A program made the position numbers and the translations under genes. The notes below the pieces were generated by a model. The model made no database searches. It saw nothing but the letters and a program-made list of their open reading frames with translations, and was not told the DNA's origin. Source: Fimousia sp045616445 (lineage in GTDB: Bacteria; Bacillota; Clostridia; Lachnospirales; Lachnospiraceae). Taken from it: a stretch of 64,000 nt of DNA. The stretch is from positions 144,485 through 208,484 of the forward strand of contig JAZLGR010000026.1 in the NCBI GenBank assembly GCA_045616445.1, read 5' to 3'. This document shows positions 16,678 to 25,608 of this stretch, piece by piece. Every line of letters starts with the position of its first letter. Position 1 is the first letter of the stretch.

Positions 16678-16706
16678 ATCATAATGATTTCTTGCTCTAT
16701 TGTCAA
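16678..16706 (-). promoter_or_regulatory. asnB promoter
   Basis: Minus-strand TTGACA (16701-16706), 17-bp spacer, TATGAT (16678-16683): a near-consensus sigma-A promoter. Confidence 0.78.
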
Positions 16707-16722
16707 CTTTATTTTATCTTAA

Positions 16723-16751
16723 TTGATTTAAAAATATCAAATTATTATAAT
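16723..16751 (+). promoter_or_regulatory. Promoter of the LUD-domain gene
   Basis: TTGATT (16723-16728), 17-bp spacer, TATAAT (16746-16751), 49 bases before the start codon and divergent from the asnB promoter. Confidence 0.6.
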
Positions 16752-16800
16752 AAGATAATAGAAATTGTCGTGTAAACACATTATATAAGGAGAAAACAAG

Positions 16801-17436
16801 ATGAGTTTAAAGAAAGATAAAAACCGTGCTCTTGGTCAGAGGGTCGTAAAGAATTTACAGAAACGTTTTATGGATGCATATTTTGTGGAAACAGTGGAGG
16901 AAGCCAATGCCCTTGCTCTTTCCCTGATGCCGGAAGGTTCTTCCGTTGGTTGGGGTGGTACCATGACCGTGGAAAATATGGGATTAAAGGATCTGCTTCG
17001 TGAAAGAAACTATACCATCGTTGACCGTGACACAGCCAAAACACCGGAAGAACGCAATCAGCTGATGATCGACTGTTTCTCCACTGACTTCTTCCTTGCA
17101 AGCACCAATGCCATGTCTGAAAGCGGCGTATTATTCAACATCGATGGTATGGGCAACCGTCTTGCAGCGATGTGCTTTGGTCCAAAGAATGTCATCATTA
17201 TCTGTGGTATGAATAAGGTAGCAAAGGATGAGGATGCTGCATTAAAGCGTGCCCGCAACGAAGCTTCCGTAATCAACGCACTGCGTTTCCCTGGCGATCG
17301 TCCATGTACCAAAGCTGGCACCTGCTTAAACTGCCTAGCTCCAGATACCATCTGCTGCCAGCTCCTCGTTACAAGAATGAGCAAGGTTCCTGGAAGAACC
17401 AAAGTCATCTTAGTAAATGAAGATTTAGGTTTCTAG
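16801..17436 (+). CDS. LUD-domain protein (LutC/YkgG-related)
   Basis: 211 residues covering one LUD domain, recognisable from SVGWGGTMTVENMGL, FSTDFFLASTNAMSESGVLFNIDGMGNRLAAMCFGPKNVIIICG and the Cys-rich C-terminus CTKAGTCLNCLAPDTICC. LUD proteins occur in lactate utilisation complexes, but stand-alone clostridial members have no proven reaction. A ribosome site (AAGGAG) precedes the ATG. It stands alone between the asnB promoter and an AAA ATPase gene. The cysteine cluster at about 166-182 could bind a metal; this is inference. Confidence 0.9.
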   Translation: MSLKKDKNRALGQRVVKNLQKRFMDAYFVETVEEANALALSLMPEGSSVGWGGTMTVENMGLKDLLRERNYTIVDRDTAKTPEERNQLMIDCFSTDFFLASTNAMSESGVLFNIDGMGNRLAAMCFGPKNVIIICGMNKVAKDEDAALKRARNEASVINALRFPGDRPCTKAGTCLNCLAPDTICCQLLVTRMSKVPGRTKVILVNEDLGF

Positions 17437-17516
17437 ACCTATTTCCCCTCAAAAGGTCACCAAAATATGTTAAAATAAATTAACTCGACTTCGTTTCAAC
17501 AAAGGATGGTTATACT

Positions 17517-19580
17517 ATGAGTAATTTTTTTGATATGTTAGATGATTTAAATAGAAAGCGCGCACCATTCTCCGCTGAGGAAATCGACAAAGCGCAGAAG
17601 AAAGCACGTAAGACCGGCCGTTCTGTCATGGAGATTCTTCAGGAATCCACTGGCAAGACTGTGGACGCAGCAAATGACACCTCTGATCTGATGGATCTGA
17701 ATCAGCAGCTGCTCCACACAACTCAGAAGGAGCTTGACAATCTCTACTCCCAGATGGAGAAGGATTTTGGCGTATCCGGGGCCAATGTTGACTTATCTGA
17801 TGCCACACCTGCGAAAAAACCGGAACCAGAAGCCAAACCTGTCTCCTTAGAATCCTTCAACGGCGTGGAAGATGTGGTAAAAGAGAAGGTATTCGGACAG
17901 GATACCTTATTAAAGAAGCTGAACGTGGCATTCAAACGTCCTTTCATCCTTCCAGAAGAAGATGGACACGCGAAGAATACATTTTTCATCCACGGACCTA
18001 AGGATACCGGCAAGCACTATGCGCTGTCCGAGATCACAAAAGAACTGGCAAAGCGGAATATCTTATCCAGCAATCAGGTCTATCCGATGGATCTGTCCCG
18101 CTACACTGCGGCTGGCAAAGATAATGTATTCCTTCAGGATTTATATACCGCACTCCAGTCTGATGCCCAGGTCATCTTATTCGAACACTATGAAGACTGT
18201 CACATCTCCTATCTTGGCTATGTGAGTGATTTAGTGACAAAGGGCGAATGCTATCTGCAGGATCGATATATGCTGCAGCGTGGCCAGCTTGTTGCTGCTC
18301 CGAACGCATTTACCAAAGAAACCGTAAGCACCTTCTCCGCCGCGGGCAAATATCTGGTCTTCCTCGGCACAAAGAACGTGGAAGGACTTGCCAACGTATT
18401 CGGCGCACCATTCGTGAATGCCCTCGGAGACATCTGTGCTTCTGAAAAGCTGACAGAAGAAAGCTACTTAAAGATTGCACGTGTCTGCTGGAATGAAGTG
18501 GCTACAAAGAGCAAAAAGCAGTTCTCCTTTATCCTCTCTGGCGACGAAGAAGCCATTCTTGGGGCTGCCGTTGCTGCAACAGGCAGGAATGTGGGTACAT
18601 CCGGTGTAACTACCTTCTTCGACACCCTGTTAAAAGGCCTTGCAACCTTAAAGTTAGAAGGAAGCTACGGTGCTGACACAGAAGTAATCTTATCCATCAC
18701 AGAAGGACGCCTCATCGCTTCCATCGGTGCGGAACATGTCGATCTGATGGATCATCTCCCACAGGCTTACACTGGCGACGTGGTTGCCGTAAAAGCAGAG
18801 CTTGACAACATCGTGGGACTTGATGAAGTTAAAAAATACATTCTTTCTTTAGAAGAATATTACAATACACAAAAACGAAGAATCGAAGCCGGATTAAAAG
18901 CTTCCGAAGTTTCAAAGCACATGATCTTCACCGGCAATCCTGGTACCGGCAAAACAACCATTGCCCGTATTATCAGCCGCTACTTAAAGGCCATCGGTGT
19001 ACTCTCCGGCGGGCAGTTAGTAGAAGTTTCCCGTGCTGACTTAGTTGGCCGCTATGTGGGGCACACCGCACCTTTGGTTAACCAGGTAATCAAGAGTGCC
19101 CTTGGCGGTGTCTTATTCATCGACGAAGCCTACTCTCTCTATCGCAATAAGGATGACGCCTTCGGTTTGGAAGCCATCGACACCTTAGTAAAAGGAATTG
19201 AAGATAACCGCGACAACCTGATCGTAATCCTGGCTGGTTACTCCAAAGAGATGAGTGAGTTCTTAGAAGCCAATTCCGGATTAAAGAGCCGTTTCCCTAA
19301 CTTTATTGACTTCCCGGATTATTCCGGCGAAGAGTTACTGGAAATCACCAAAATTACAGTAAAATCCAAGGGATATGTACTGGATGAAGCAGCCATCGAT
19401 GATCTGCTCGCTTACTACTGTGAGGTTCAGATGCTTCGCGCGAACATTGCCGGCAATGGCCGTCTCGTTCGTAACAAAGTAGAAGAAGCCATCTTAAATC
19501 AGTCCCGCAGACTGGTTGCAGAACCGGAAGCAGATTTATCCCTGCTTACCATCGCTGATTTTGATCTGAGCGACCGATAG
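17517..19580 (+). CDS. CbxX/CfqX-type AAA ATPase with a degenerate first ATPase domain
   Basis: 687 residues. The C-terminal half is a canonical CbxX/CfxQ AAA module (as in SpoVK and Rubisco activase CbbX): EVKKYILSLEEYYNTQKRR, Walker A GNPGTGKTT at about 475-483, Walker B GVLFIDEAYSL and a sensor region near FPNFIDFPDYS. The N-terminal half has a second AAA-like fold starting VKEKVFGQDTLLKKL but with GPKDTGKH in the Walker A place and no clear Walker B acid, so it is probably non-hydrolysing. A helical tail region (1-110) precedes it. The role is likely remodelling of a protein complex; the substrate is unknown. Confidence 0.88.
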   Translation: MSNFFDMLDDLNRKRAPFSAEEIDKAQKKARKTGRSVMEILQESTGKTVDAANDTSDLMDLNQQLLHTTQKELDNLYSQMEKDFGVSGANVDLSDATPAKKPEPEAKPVSLESFNGVEDVVKEKVFGQDTLLKKLNVAFKRPFILPEEDGHAKNTFFIHGPKDTGKHYALSEITKELAKRNILSSNQVYPMDLSRYTAAGKDNVFLQDLYTALQSDAQVILFEHYEDCHISYLGYVSDLVTKGECYLQDRYMLQRGQLVAAPNAFTKETVSTFSAAGKYLVFLGTKNVEGLANVFGAPFVNALGDICASEKLTEESYLKIARVCWNEVATKSKKQFSFILSGDEEAILGAAVAATGRNVGTSGVTTFFDTLLKGLATLKLEGSYGADTEVILSITEGRLIASIGAEHVDLMDHLPQAYTGDVVAVKAELDNIVGLDEVKKYILSLEEYYNTQKRRIEAGLKASEVSKHMIFTGNPGTGKTTIARIISRYLKAIGVLSGGQLVEVSRADLVGRYVGHTAPLVNQVIKSALGGVLFIDEAYSLYRNKDDAFGLEAIDTLVKGIEDNRDNLIVILAGYSKEMSEFLEANSGLKSRFPNFIDFPDYSGEELLEITKITVKSKGYVLDEAAIDDLLAYYCEVQMLRANIAGNGRLVRNKVEEAILNQSRRLVAEPEADLSLLTIADFDLSDR

Positions 19581-19620
19581 ATCAGGATTTCAGCATTTTC
19601 AATATTAATATATCACGCAT

Positions 19621-19655
19621 ACAAAAAGCGCCCGGAATTCCCGAGCGCTTTTTTA
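19621..19655. terminator. Bidirectional terminator
   Basis: AAAAAGCGC and GCGCTTTTTT enclose an inner CCGG/CCCG pairing around AATT. It separates the convergent AAA ATPase and acetyltransferase genes. Confidence 0.82.
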
Positions 19656-19665
19656 TCTTAATTAT

Positions 19666-20262
19666 TTATTCTTCCATCTCTTCAATCATCTCCCAGGCTG
19701 CCTGGTCGAACTTCTGATCTTTGAAATAGTATTGTTTGTCTTCTTCTGTGATGGTTTTGATCACCCTGCATGGATTCCCAACGGCCACAGACCAGGATGG
19801 AATATCCCTTGTCACCACACTTCCTGCCCCAATGACCACATTATCTCCGATGGTCACGCCTGGACAGATAACAGTATTGCCTCCAATCCAGCAGTTATCC
19901 CCGATGGTAACCGGAATACCATATTCGAATAAGCTGTTTCTGGATACCGGATGGATTGGATGACCTGCCGTGTAGATTGCAACATTGGGTGCGATAAATG
20001 CACATCGGCCAATGCTGACCTTCGCCACGTCGATGATGGTGCAGTTGTAGTTGACAAAACAGTCCCTGCCAAACTCAATGTTAAACCCATAATCGCAGTA
20101 GAATGGCGGATTGAGAAAGAGATTCTCACTCTTGGCAAAGAGCTTATCTGCCACTTCGGCTATGCCTTCATAGTCGCTTCGATCCATGGTATTAAGCTGC
20201 TGCGTCAGTCTGCGGGCAGTTTTCTGCTGCTCAAAGACCGCATCATCTGATATATATGCCAT
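19666..20262 (-). CDS. Sugar O-acetyltransferase (maltose/galactoside type)
   Basis: 198 residues. N-terminal Mac (maltose acetyltransferase) domain helices (FEQQKTARRLTQQLNTMD), then a left-handed beta-helix of hexapeptide repeats (IGDNCWIGGNTVICPGVTIGDNVVIGAGSVV). The catalytic His is in YTAGHPIHP. It acetylates the 6-OH of sugars or galactosides with acetyl-CoA, often to detoxify non-metabolisable sugars. The gene has its own region; the preceding 97-bp gap before DegV is A/T-rich. Confidence 0.94.
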   Translation of the reverse strand: MAYISDDAVFEQQKTARRLTQQLNTMDRSDYEGIAEVADKLFAKSENLFLNPPFYCDYGFNIEFGRDCFVNYNCTIIDVAKVSIGRCAFIAPNVAIYTAGHPIHPVSRNSLFEYGIPVTIGDNCWIGGNTVICPGVTIGDNVVIGAGSVVTRDIPSWSVAVGNPCRVIKTITEEDKQYYFKDQKFDQAAWEMIEEMEE

Positions 20263-20359
20263 GCCGGCTCACGTCTTTTGATCTGATCCATTATTTCTCT
20301 TTTCCTTCTTTTCTCATTTCATGTAGTATTAAAAACTACATCTTTATTGTATCGAAATT

Positions 20360-21277
20360 TTACATGTTTTTCAACAAAGTTTCATATCGCTCCACGATAC
20401 CAAATCCAATCGGATGAGGCCCTGTGTGGACACCAATGGCTGCTCCAATCTGGCCTGCTTCCACCTGGGTCTCAAACTCTGGCCAGTTCCTGTGAAGTGC
20501 TTCCTGAATCATCTCCTGCATGATGGCACCCTCTGCCACATCATATCCATATCCCACAATGTAGTGAAAATGCTCCGGCCCAAATCCAAGCTCTTTGATG
20601 TACCCAATGAGCATGTCCAAAGCCTTCTTCCGTGCCTTTTTTCTGCCACGGACAAGTCCGGCAGAATGTAATTCTCCATCGGACAGACAGATCATCGGGC
20701 AGATATTTAATACATTGGCCGCTGTTCCGGCAAGCTTTCCGACTCTGCCGCCGTGAATGAGATAATCCATACCGCTGACCGTAAAGAAGATGCGGGCACT
20801 CTCACTGAGCTTTCTGGCGATGATAACCGTATCTTCAAAGCTTACACCGCCGTCCCTTGCATAGGCAAGCTCCTGGACAATCAATCCCTGCATCAGGGTT
20901 GCCTGTGTTGTATCGATGATCTCGATGTGAGCGTCTCCTTCATATTCCTCTTCCACCATCTGCTTTGCTAAAGCCGCTGCGTTATAAGATCCACTGAATT
21001 TCTGATTTACGCAGCAGCAGATCACATCCTGCCCTTGTTGCAGGCAGGAGCGAAACCGGTTGATGTATTCCTCAATGGATGGCTGGGCGGTCTTGGGATA
21101 GACACCCGGATGATCCACCATAAACTGATATAATTCTCTGACTGGAAGCTCTACCACTTCTTTTTCATACTGTTCTCCATCCTTTGCCACAAAGAATGGA
21201 ATCACATCAATATGTAATTGTTCTGCTTTTTCAGTTCCCATATCCCATGAACTGTCTGTAATAATCTGAAATGACAT
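20360..21277 (-). CDS. DegV-family fatty-acid-binding protein
   Basis: 305 residues. Two-domain DegV fold: DSSWDM near the N-terminus is the D-S-(T/S/A)-x-D-type motif, FSGSYNAAALAKQ and DYLIHGGRVGK line the lipid pocket, and VGVHTGPHPIGFGI ends the second domain. DegV/FakB proteins present bound fatty acids to the FakA kinase. The specificity cannot be read here. It starts 12 bases after the aldo/keto reductase stop with only a weak ribosome site, so it is probably coupled to it. Confidence 0.93.
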   Translation of the reverse strand: MSFQIITDSSWDMGTEKAEQLHIDVIPFFVAKDGEQYEKEVVELPVRELYQFMVDHPGVYPKTAQPSIEEYINRFRSCLQQGQDVICCCVNQKFSGSYNAAALAKQMVEEEYEGDAHIEIIDTTQATLMQGLIVQELAYARDGGVSFEDTVIIARKLSESARIFFTVSGMDYLIHGGRVGKLAGTAANVLNICPMICLSDGELHSAGLVRGRKKARKKALDMLIGYIKELGFGPEHFHYIVGYGYDVAEGAIMQEMIQEALHRNWPEFETQVEAGQIGAAIGVHTGPHPIGFGIVERYETLLKNM

Positions 21278-21289
21278 ATCATCATTACT

Positions 21290-22423
21290 CTACTTATTTT
21301 TCTTTTTTGCCGCTTCGGCTTCTGCACGTTCTCTGCAAATGTCCACCCAGTGTGGGAATTTCTCAAGCTCTGTTGTAAAATCGCGCATTGCCTTCGGAAT
21401 GTCGATGTTCTGTGGACAGCTACGGGAGCATTTGCCACAGGCGATACATGCAGATGGGCGCTTATCTTCCGGCAGCCCGTCGATATTCATGCCGATATTC
21501 ATGGTTGGCATAACACGCATCTCGTTGTACTGCTTGATGAGCTCCGGAATATCAAGTCCCATCGGACAGCCTTCCACACAGTAACGGCAGGCAGTACATG
21601 GAATAGAATCCTTCATTGCCTCTGCTTTTTCAAGGAGCATCGCACAGTCTTCCTCTGAGATACCCTTATTCTCTTCAAAATATGTCATATTCTCCAGCAG
21701 CTGATCCATATTGGACATACCGCTTAAGATCATGGTGACATTCGGCAGTGCCTGAAGGAAACGGAAGGATAATTCGATGTCATCCACCAGCTTACCGCCG
21801 CGGAGAGGTTCCATTACCCAGACTGGGATATTCTTTTCGGTGAGATATTCGTACTTTTCCTTCGCACTCTGAAGGGTCCAGTCCAGATAATTTAACTGAA
21901 TCTGGCAAAATTCCATGTCATCCCCATATTTTTCAATAAAACGCTTCATGGATGGCATGTGGGCATGGGTGGAAAATCCCAGATGCTTGATTCTGCCAAG
22001 CTTTTTCTGTTCCACGAAGTAGTCCACCATTCCCCATTTTTCGTCCATGTAGGTGTCAATGGAGTTTTCATTGATGTTGTGGAGCAGATAAAAGTCGAAG
22101 TAATCCACGCCACATTTCTCTAACTGCTCGTCAAATGTTTCTGCCGGATTGTAGGTTTCGGCAATCTGATGTCCCGGATATTTGGTTGCTAAGTAAAAGC
22201 TTTCTCTTGGAAGCTGTTTTAATGCTTTTCCGATCACGATTTCAGAGAGACCGCCGTGGTAAGGCCATGCGGTATCAAAGTAGTTGATGCCATGGTCTGC
22301 GGCAGTTTTCACCATCTGAAAAACCTGTTCTTCATCAATCTGTCCATCCTCTAATAATGGAAGTCTCATACAGCCAAGTCCTAATGCTGATAATTCTTTG
22401 TCCTGAAATTTGTTGTAATACAT
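21290..22423 (-). CDS. Aldo/keto reductase with C-terminal 4Fe-4S ferredoxin domain
   Basis: 377 residues. The (beta/alpha)8 aldo/keto reductase barrel keeps the catalytic tetrad segments (NYFDTAWPYHGG with Tyr, LATKYPG with Lys, FYLLHNIN with His). The last 110 residues carry two cluster motifs, CTACRYCVEGCP and CIACGKCSRSCP. This architecture is common in anaerobes and suggests electron exchange with ferredoxin. The ATG at 22423 follows AAAGGATG; the longer frame needs a TTG. A promoter with TATAAT (minus strand, 22495-22500) lies about 70 bp upstream. Physiological substrate unknown. Confidence 0.92.
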   Translation of the reverse strand: MYYNKFQDKELSALGLGCMRLPLLEDGQIDEEQVFQMVKTAADHGINYFDTAWPYHGGLSEIVIGKALKQLPRESFYLATKYPGHQIAETYNPAETFDEQLEKCGVDYFDFYLLHNINENSIDTYMDEKWGMVDYFVEQKKLGRIKHLGFSTHAHMPSMKRFIEKYGDDMEFCQIQLNYLDWTLQSAKEKYEYLTEKNIPVWVMEPLRGGKLVDDIELSFRFLQALPNVTMILSGMSNMDQLLENMTYFEENKGISEEDCAMLLEKAEAMKDSIPCTACRYCVEGCPMGLDIPELIKQYNEMRVMPTMNIGMNIDGLPEDKRPSACIACGKCSRSCPQNIDIPKAMRDFTTELEKFPHWVDICRERAEAEAAKKKNK

Positions 22424-22621
22424 GAGGGTATCATCCTTTCTAATCAATCATCTAAGCCTATTGCTTCTACACACATTTTTATAAGTCTATATTAATTATA
22501 TAACGACTTAGCTTTCTGGTAAAACTAAAACTTTGGCAAGGAAGCTGCTGCCTGACTTAATCAGTATTATTGCAAACATCGTTCTCTTCCTATATCTATT
22601 ATTCCTGTCACATCGCTGCGC

Positions 22622-24280
22622 TTACTCGCTACAAGTGATGTTGTAGGTAAATGTCTTATAATCTGCCTCAATTTTGGCCCATCCGGCTTCGTTCTCCCAC
22701 AAAATGGTCAAAGACTGTTCATCTGGCTGATCAACAGTGATTGCTGCATCTTCTGTGAAAGCAGGATGGCTGTTTCGAAATCTTAAGAGCTCCATCTGTT
22801 CTTTTACAACAGGACGGGATAAATTCTCTCTGATTTCTTCTAAGCTATAGTTGTGTCGGTTGATCTCACGGTTATCTGCATCCGGCACACGTTCAAAGAT
22901 TTCCAAATCATTTGCACCGGCTAATAAATCCTGATACCATACCTGAGGCTTGGAAGGCATGAAAATCTGGGTTGCACGGGCAAGTGTCATTCTCTGATCA
23001 TTGCATTCCATGGCAGAATAGTAGGCAATATCCATCTGATATACTTCCTTGGTTTGATCTCCATGAACGTACTTTCTGCGGCCGCCCCTTGTTACCAGAC
23101 GTTCTTCTAAGGCATCCACGCGGTCATCTGGCAGTGCACCACGAGGGTCACTTAATGGAATACCATCGTGACATCCTAACATGTTGATGACACGCACACC
23201 TGCATCGGCACATTCCTTCGCCCATTTGTAAACCCACTGGGATTCTCCTGTATCCATGGCGTCAAGCAGGATAGCAGGAAGGAAATAGTCATAACAAGGC
23301 ATACCCATCTCCCACTGTTTACGGTAAAGGCCGGTGTGATATGGCACATGACATTCTGGAAGGATATCCATGCCGTATCCATTTGCCATCTTCTCGATAC
23401 GGTCAAGAAGGGCTATGGCTTCCGGTCCCGTTGGGGAAAACTGCTTGCCCGGTTCTTTTAATAATGTAAATACTGCATCTAAACGGATGAGGGAGGTACC
23501 AAGGGCAGCTAACTGACCCATGACCTTGTCAAACCATTCCCACACAAGGGGACATCTGACATTAACATCCATCTGTCCTAAGTAGCGGCGACGGCTTTCC
23601 ATATAATCGATGCCGGCTTCTCTGTATGCTTCATAGCCGGTCCAGTCCATGGTTTTTGGTGTTTTGCCGGCTTTCATCTCTTTATTGATTCGCTCTGCCA
23701 GGTTGCAGGCGATATCATATTTGCTATTTGTCAGATCAAGCAGATCGAACTGATCCACCTCTGGATAGTGTACCTTCTGGAAAAATGTGTTCCAGTAAGG
23801 AACCTCTCTACCGTCCGGATAGCGAACCATCAGGATTGGCAGGCCATTTCTTCTTCGCATGGAACCTCCGTATTTTTCTGGGTCCGGCACGATGACGCCA
23901 TCGTCATTCTTCTCGCCGCAGCCCTTCCAGAACTTGTTCCAGTCCACGAAAAAGTCTATATATTTTGAATCTTCTCCATTCTTTAATACATCGCGAAATT
24001 CTGGTGATAAGACAGACAGATGATTTAAGATAAAATCAAACAGCATATCATATCCCATCTCTTTTAACTGATCAAAATCCTCCATTTTGGCACGGGTTTC
24101 GGCTAAATCATAGGAAATGATGGAATAGCCACGGTCAATATCGGAATTAAAAACTGAAGGCAGTAAATAGATAGACTGAAATACATCTTGAAATTCAGGC
24201 CATCCAAGGACCTCCACACCTTCAGATAGATTCGTACCAAGACTGTCAGGATATAAATTAAGCATTGCTCCCTGGCGCAT
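22622..24280 (-). CDS. GH13_18 sucrose-phosphorylase-family enzyme
   Basis: 552 residues. (beta/alpha)8 barrel with the GH13 triad: nucleophile Asp in TSLIRLDAVF, acid/base Glu in DILPECHV, and transition-state Asp in LGCHDGIPL, the last close to the sucrose phosphorylase form. Subfamily 18 enzymes cleave sucrose or related glucosides with phosphate to give glucose 1-phosphate. At 552 residues it is longer than typical sucrose phosphorylases (about 490) and nearer glucosylglycerate phosphorylases, so the acceptor is uncertain. ATG at 24280 with AAAGGAG. No transporter adjacent. Confidence 0.85.
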   Translation of the reverse strand: MRQGAMLNLYPDSLGTNLSEGVEVLGWPEFQDVFQSIYLLPSVFNSDIDRGYSIISYDLAETRAKMEDFDQLKEMGYDMLFDFILNHLSVLSPEFRDVLKNGEDSKYIDFFVDWNKFWKGCGEKNDDGVIVPDPEKYGGSMRRRNGLPILMVRYPDGREVPYWNTFFQKVHYPEVDQFDLLDLTNSKYDIACNLAERINKEMKAGKTPKTMDWTGYEAYREAGIDYMESRRRYLGQMDVNVRCPLVWEWFDKVMGQLAALGTSLIRLDAVFTLLKEPGKQFSPTGPEAIALLDRIEKMANGYGMDILPECHVPYHTGLYRKQWEMGMPCYDYFLPAILLDAMDTGESQWVYKWAKECADAGVRVINMLGCHDGIPLSDPRGALPDDRVDALEERLVTRGGRRKYVHGDQTKEVYQMDIAYYSAMECNDQRMTLARATQIFMPSKPQVWYQDLLAGANDLEIFERVPDADNREINRHNYSLEEIRENLSRPVVKEQMELLRFRNSHPAFTEDAAITVDQPDEQSLTILWENEAGWAKIEADYKTFTYNITCSE

Positions 24281-24410
24281 ACTTGATCTCCTTTCATATA
24301 TCATGAACATTTAAATTTTATAATAATCGTTTCTTTTACCATCTTAACGAGTTTTTTGTGTTTTCGCAATGCTTGTTAAAGATTCGCGGTGCATTTGTAT
24401 GGATATGGGC

Positions 24411-24438
24411 AAAAAAAGGGCTGCCTCACGGCAACCCT
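24411..24438 (-). terminator. Terminator of the superoxide-reductase fusion gene
   Basis: GGGTTGCC / GGCAGCCC stem on the minus strand, followed by seven T. Confidence 0.85.
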
Positions 24439-24486
24439 TATATATAGCATTCATCTAATAATCCTTTGTCTCAAAACCGAAGCGCC

Positions 24487-25530
24487 TTATGCTTTCCAGA
24501 AGCCATGTAAGTTACAGTAATCATATACTGCTACTAATTCTTCGCCTTCTGCTAAAATAAATTCCGCTTTAGGTACATCGCCTGGTTTTAAATTCTTTCT
24601 TTGCATGCCTGCTGTTGTTTCGATGGCAATCCATTCGATATAGTGAACATCAACCATAGGATGTTCTACAGAACCGATTGTTACGGATACTTTGTTGCCG
24701 TCTACTTCATAGGCTGGTACATGTTTTTCCACTGCGCCGTCTGTTGCGCCTGGAACCATCTTTGTCATTGGCTGTCCACAGCAAACTGCTTTGCCGCCGC
24801 CAGCTGTGATTTCTTCGTGGATCTTACCACAGATTTCGCATTTGTAGATTATCATGTCTTCTCTCTCCTCTGCTACTGCCTTAGGCTCTTCCTTTGGTTC
24901 TTCTTTGGGAACGACGATTTTTTCAAAATCGGATGCTGGATGCTTACAGATTGGACAGATGAAATCGTCTGGAATCTGTTCTCCAACATATTCGTATCCG
25001 CAGATTCTGCAGCGCCATACGGTCTGCCCTTCTGGTGTTGCTGCCACTGGCTGTGGTTTTGGTTTGATATTACTCTGATAATATGCGTAAGTTACGGATT
25101 CTACATCGGAAAGAACAACCATATCTGTTGGAACTCCAATAAACATTGTATGGGATCCAAGATCAATCATCTGTTCTACTTTCACAGAGATGTAAGCGTT
25201 GGTGCCATCCTTGATGAAGTAGATGCCATTCGCACCACGTTCCATCTTGTCATAGCCCTCAAACTTATCCCCGTCGCGTCCGGACTGGAATCCGAATCTC
25301 TTAAAGAGGTCAAAAGACGCATCCTGGCTGATTACTGATACCGTAAATTCACCGGTTTCCTTAACCATATCATGTGTAAAGTTCGCTTTGTTAATTGCAA
25401 TACTGATCTGGTTTGGCTCTGATGCCGCCTGAATAGCAGTGTTAATGATACAACCATTATCTTTAGAACCGTGCTTTGCAGTCAGAACAAACAGACCATA
25501 GGATAATTTGTACATTGTTTTGTTATCCAT
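24487..25530 (-). CDS. Flavin reductase - rubredoxin - superoxide reductase fusion
   Basis: 347 residues with three redox modules in one chain. Residues 1-160 form an FMN-binding flavin reductase (flavoredoxin-like). Residues 170-205 are a rubredoxin with C174, C177, C192 and C195. After a Glu/Pro/Lys linker, residues 226-347 are a desulfoferrodoxin: C231, C234, C250, C251 for centre I and H270, H290, H296, C339, H342 for the superoxide-reducing centre II. The chain could pass electrons from NAD(P)H through FMN and rubredoxin iron to superoxide. Monocistronic, with a good ribosome site (GGAGG). Confidence 0.93.
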   Translation of the reverse strand: MDNKTMYKLSYGLFVLTAKHGSKDNGCIINTAIQAASEPNQISIAINKANFTHDMVKETGEFTVSVISQDASFDLFKRFGFQSGRDGDKFEGYDKMERGANGIYFIKDGTNAYISVKVEQMIDLGSHTMFIGVPTDMVVLSDVESVTYAYYQSNIKPKPQPVAATPEGQTVWRCRICGYEYVGEQIPDDFICPICKHPASDFEKIVVPKEEPKEEPKAVAEEREDMIIYKCEICGKIHEEITAGGGKAVCCGQPMTKMVPGATDGAVEKHVPAYEVDGNKVSVTIGSVEHPMVDVHYIEWIAIETTAGMQRKNLKPGDVPKAEFILAEGEELVAVYDYCNLHGFWKA

Positions 25531-25608
25531 AGAAAATACCTCCTTTATTTATTTTTCTAACCTTATTATAACACAGAAACGCTGGCTTTTATACACTTAT
25601 GCACCGCT

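Noticed and set aside
22448..22621. 23-codon minus-strand frame (MFAIILIKSGSS...) before the aldo/keto reductase gene
   Set aside because: Its GGAAGAG ribosome site is moderate but there is no terminator and the frame overlaps the likely promoter of the next gene; evidence is too thin.
24601..25338. 245-codon open frame on the plus strand
   Set aside because: It lies wholly antisense to the well-supported flavin reductase-rubredoxin-superoxide reductase gene, is rich in Cys, Phe and Trp from complementary codons, and has no ribosome site.
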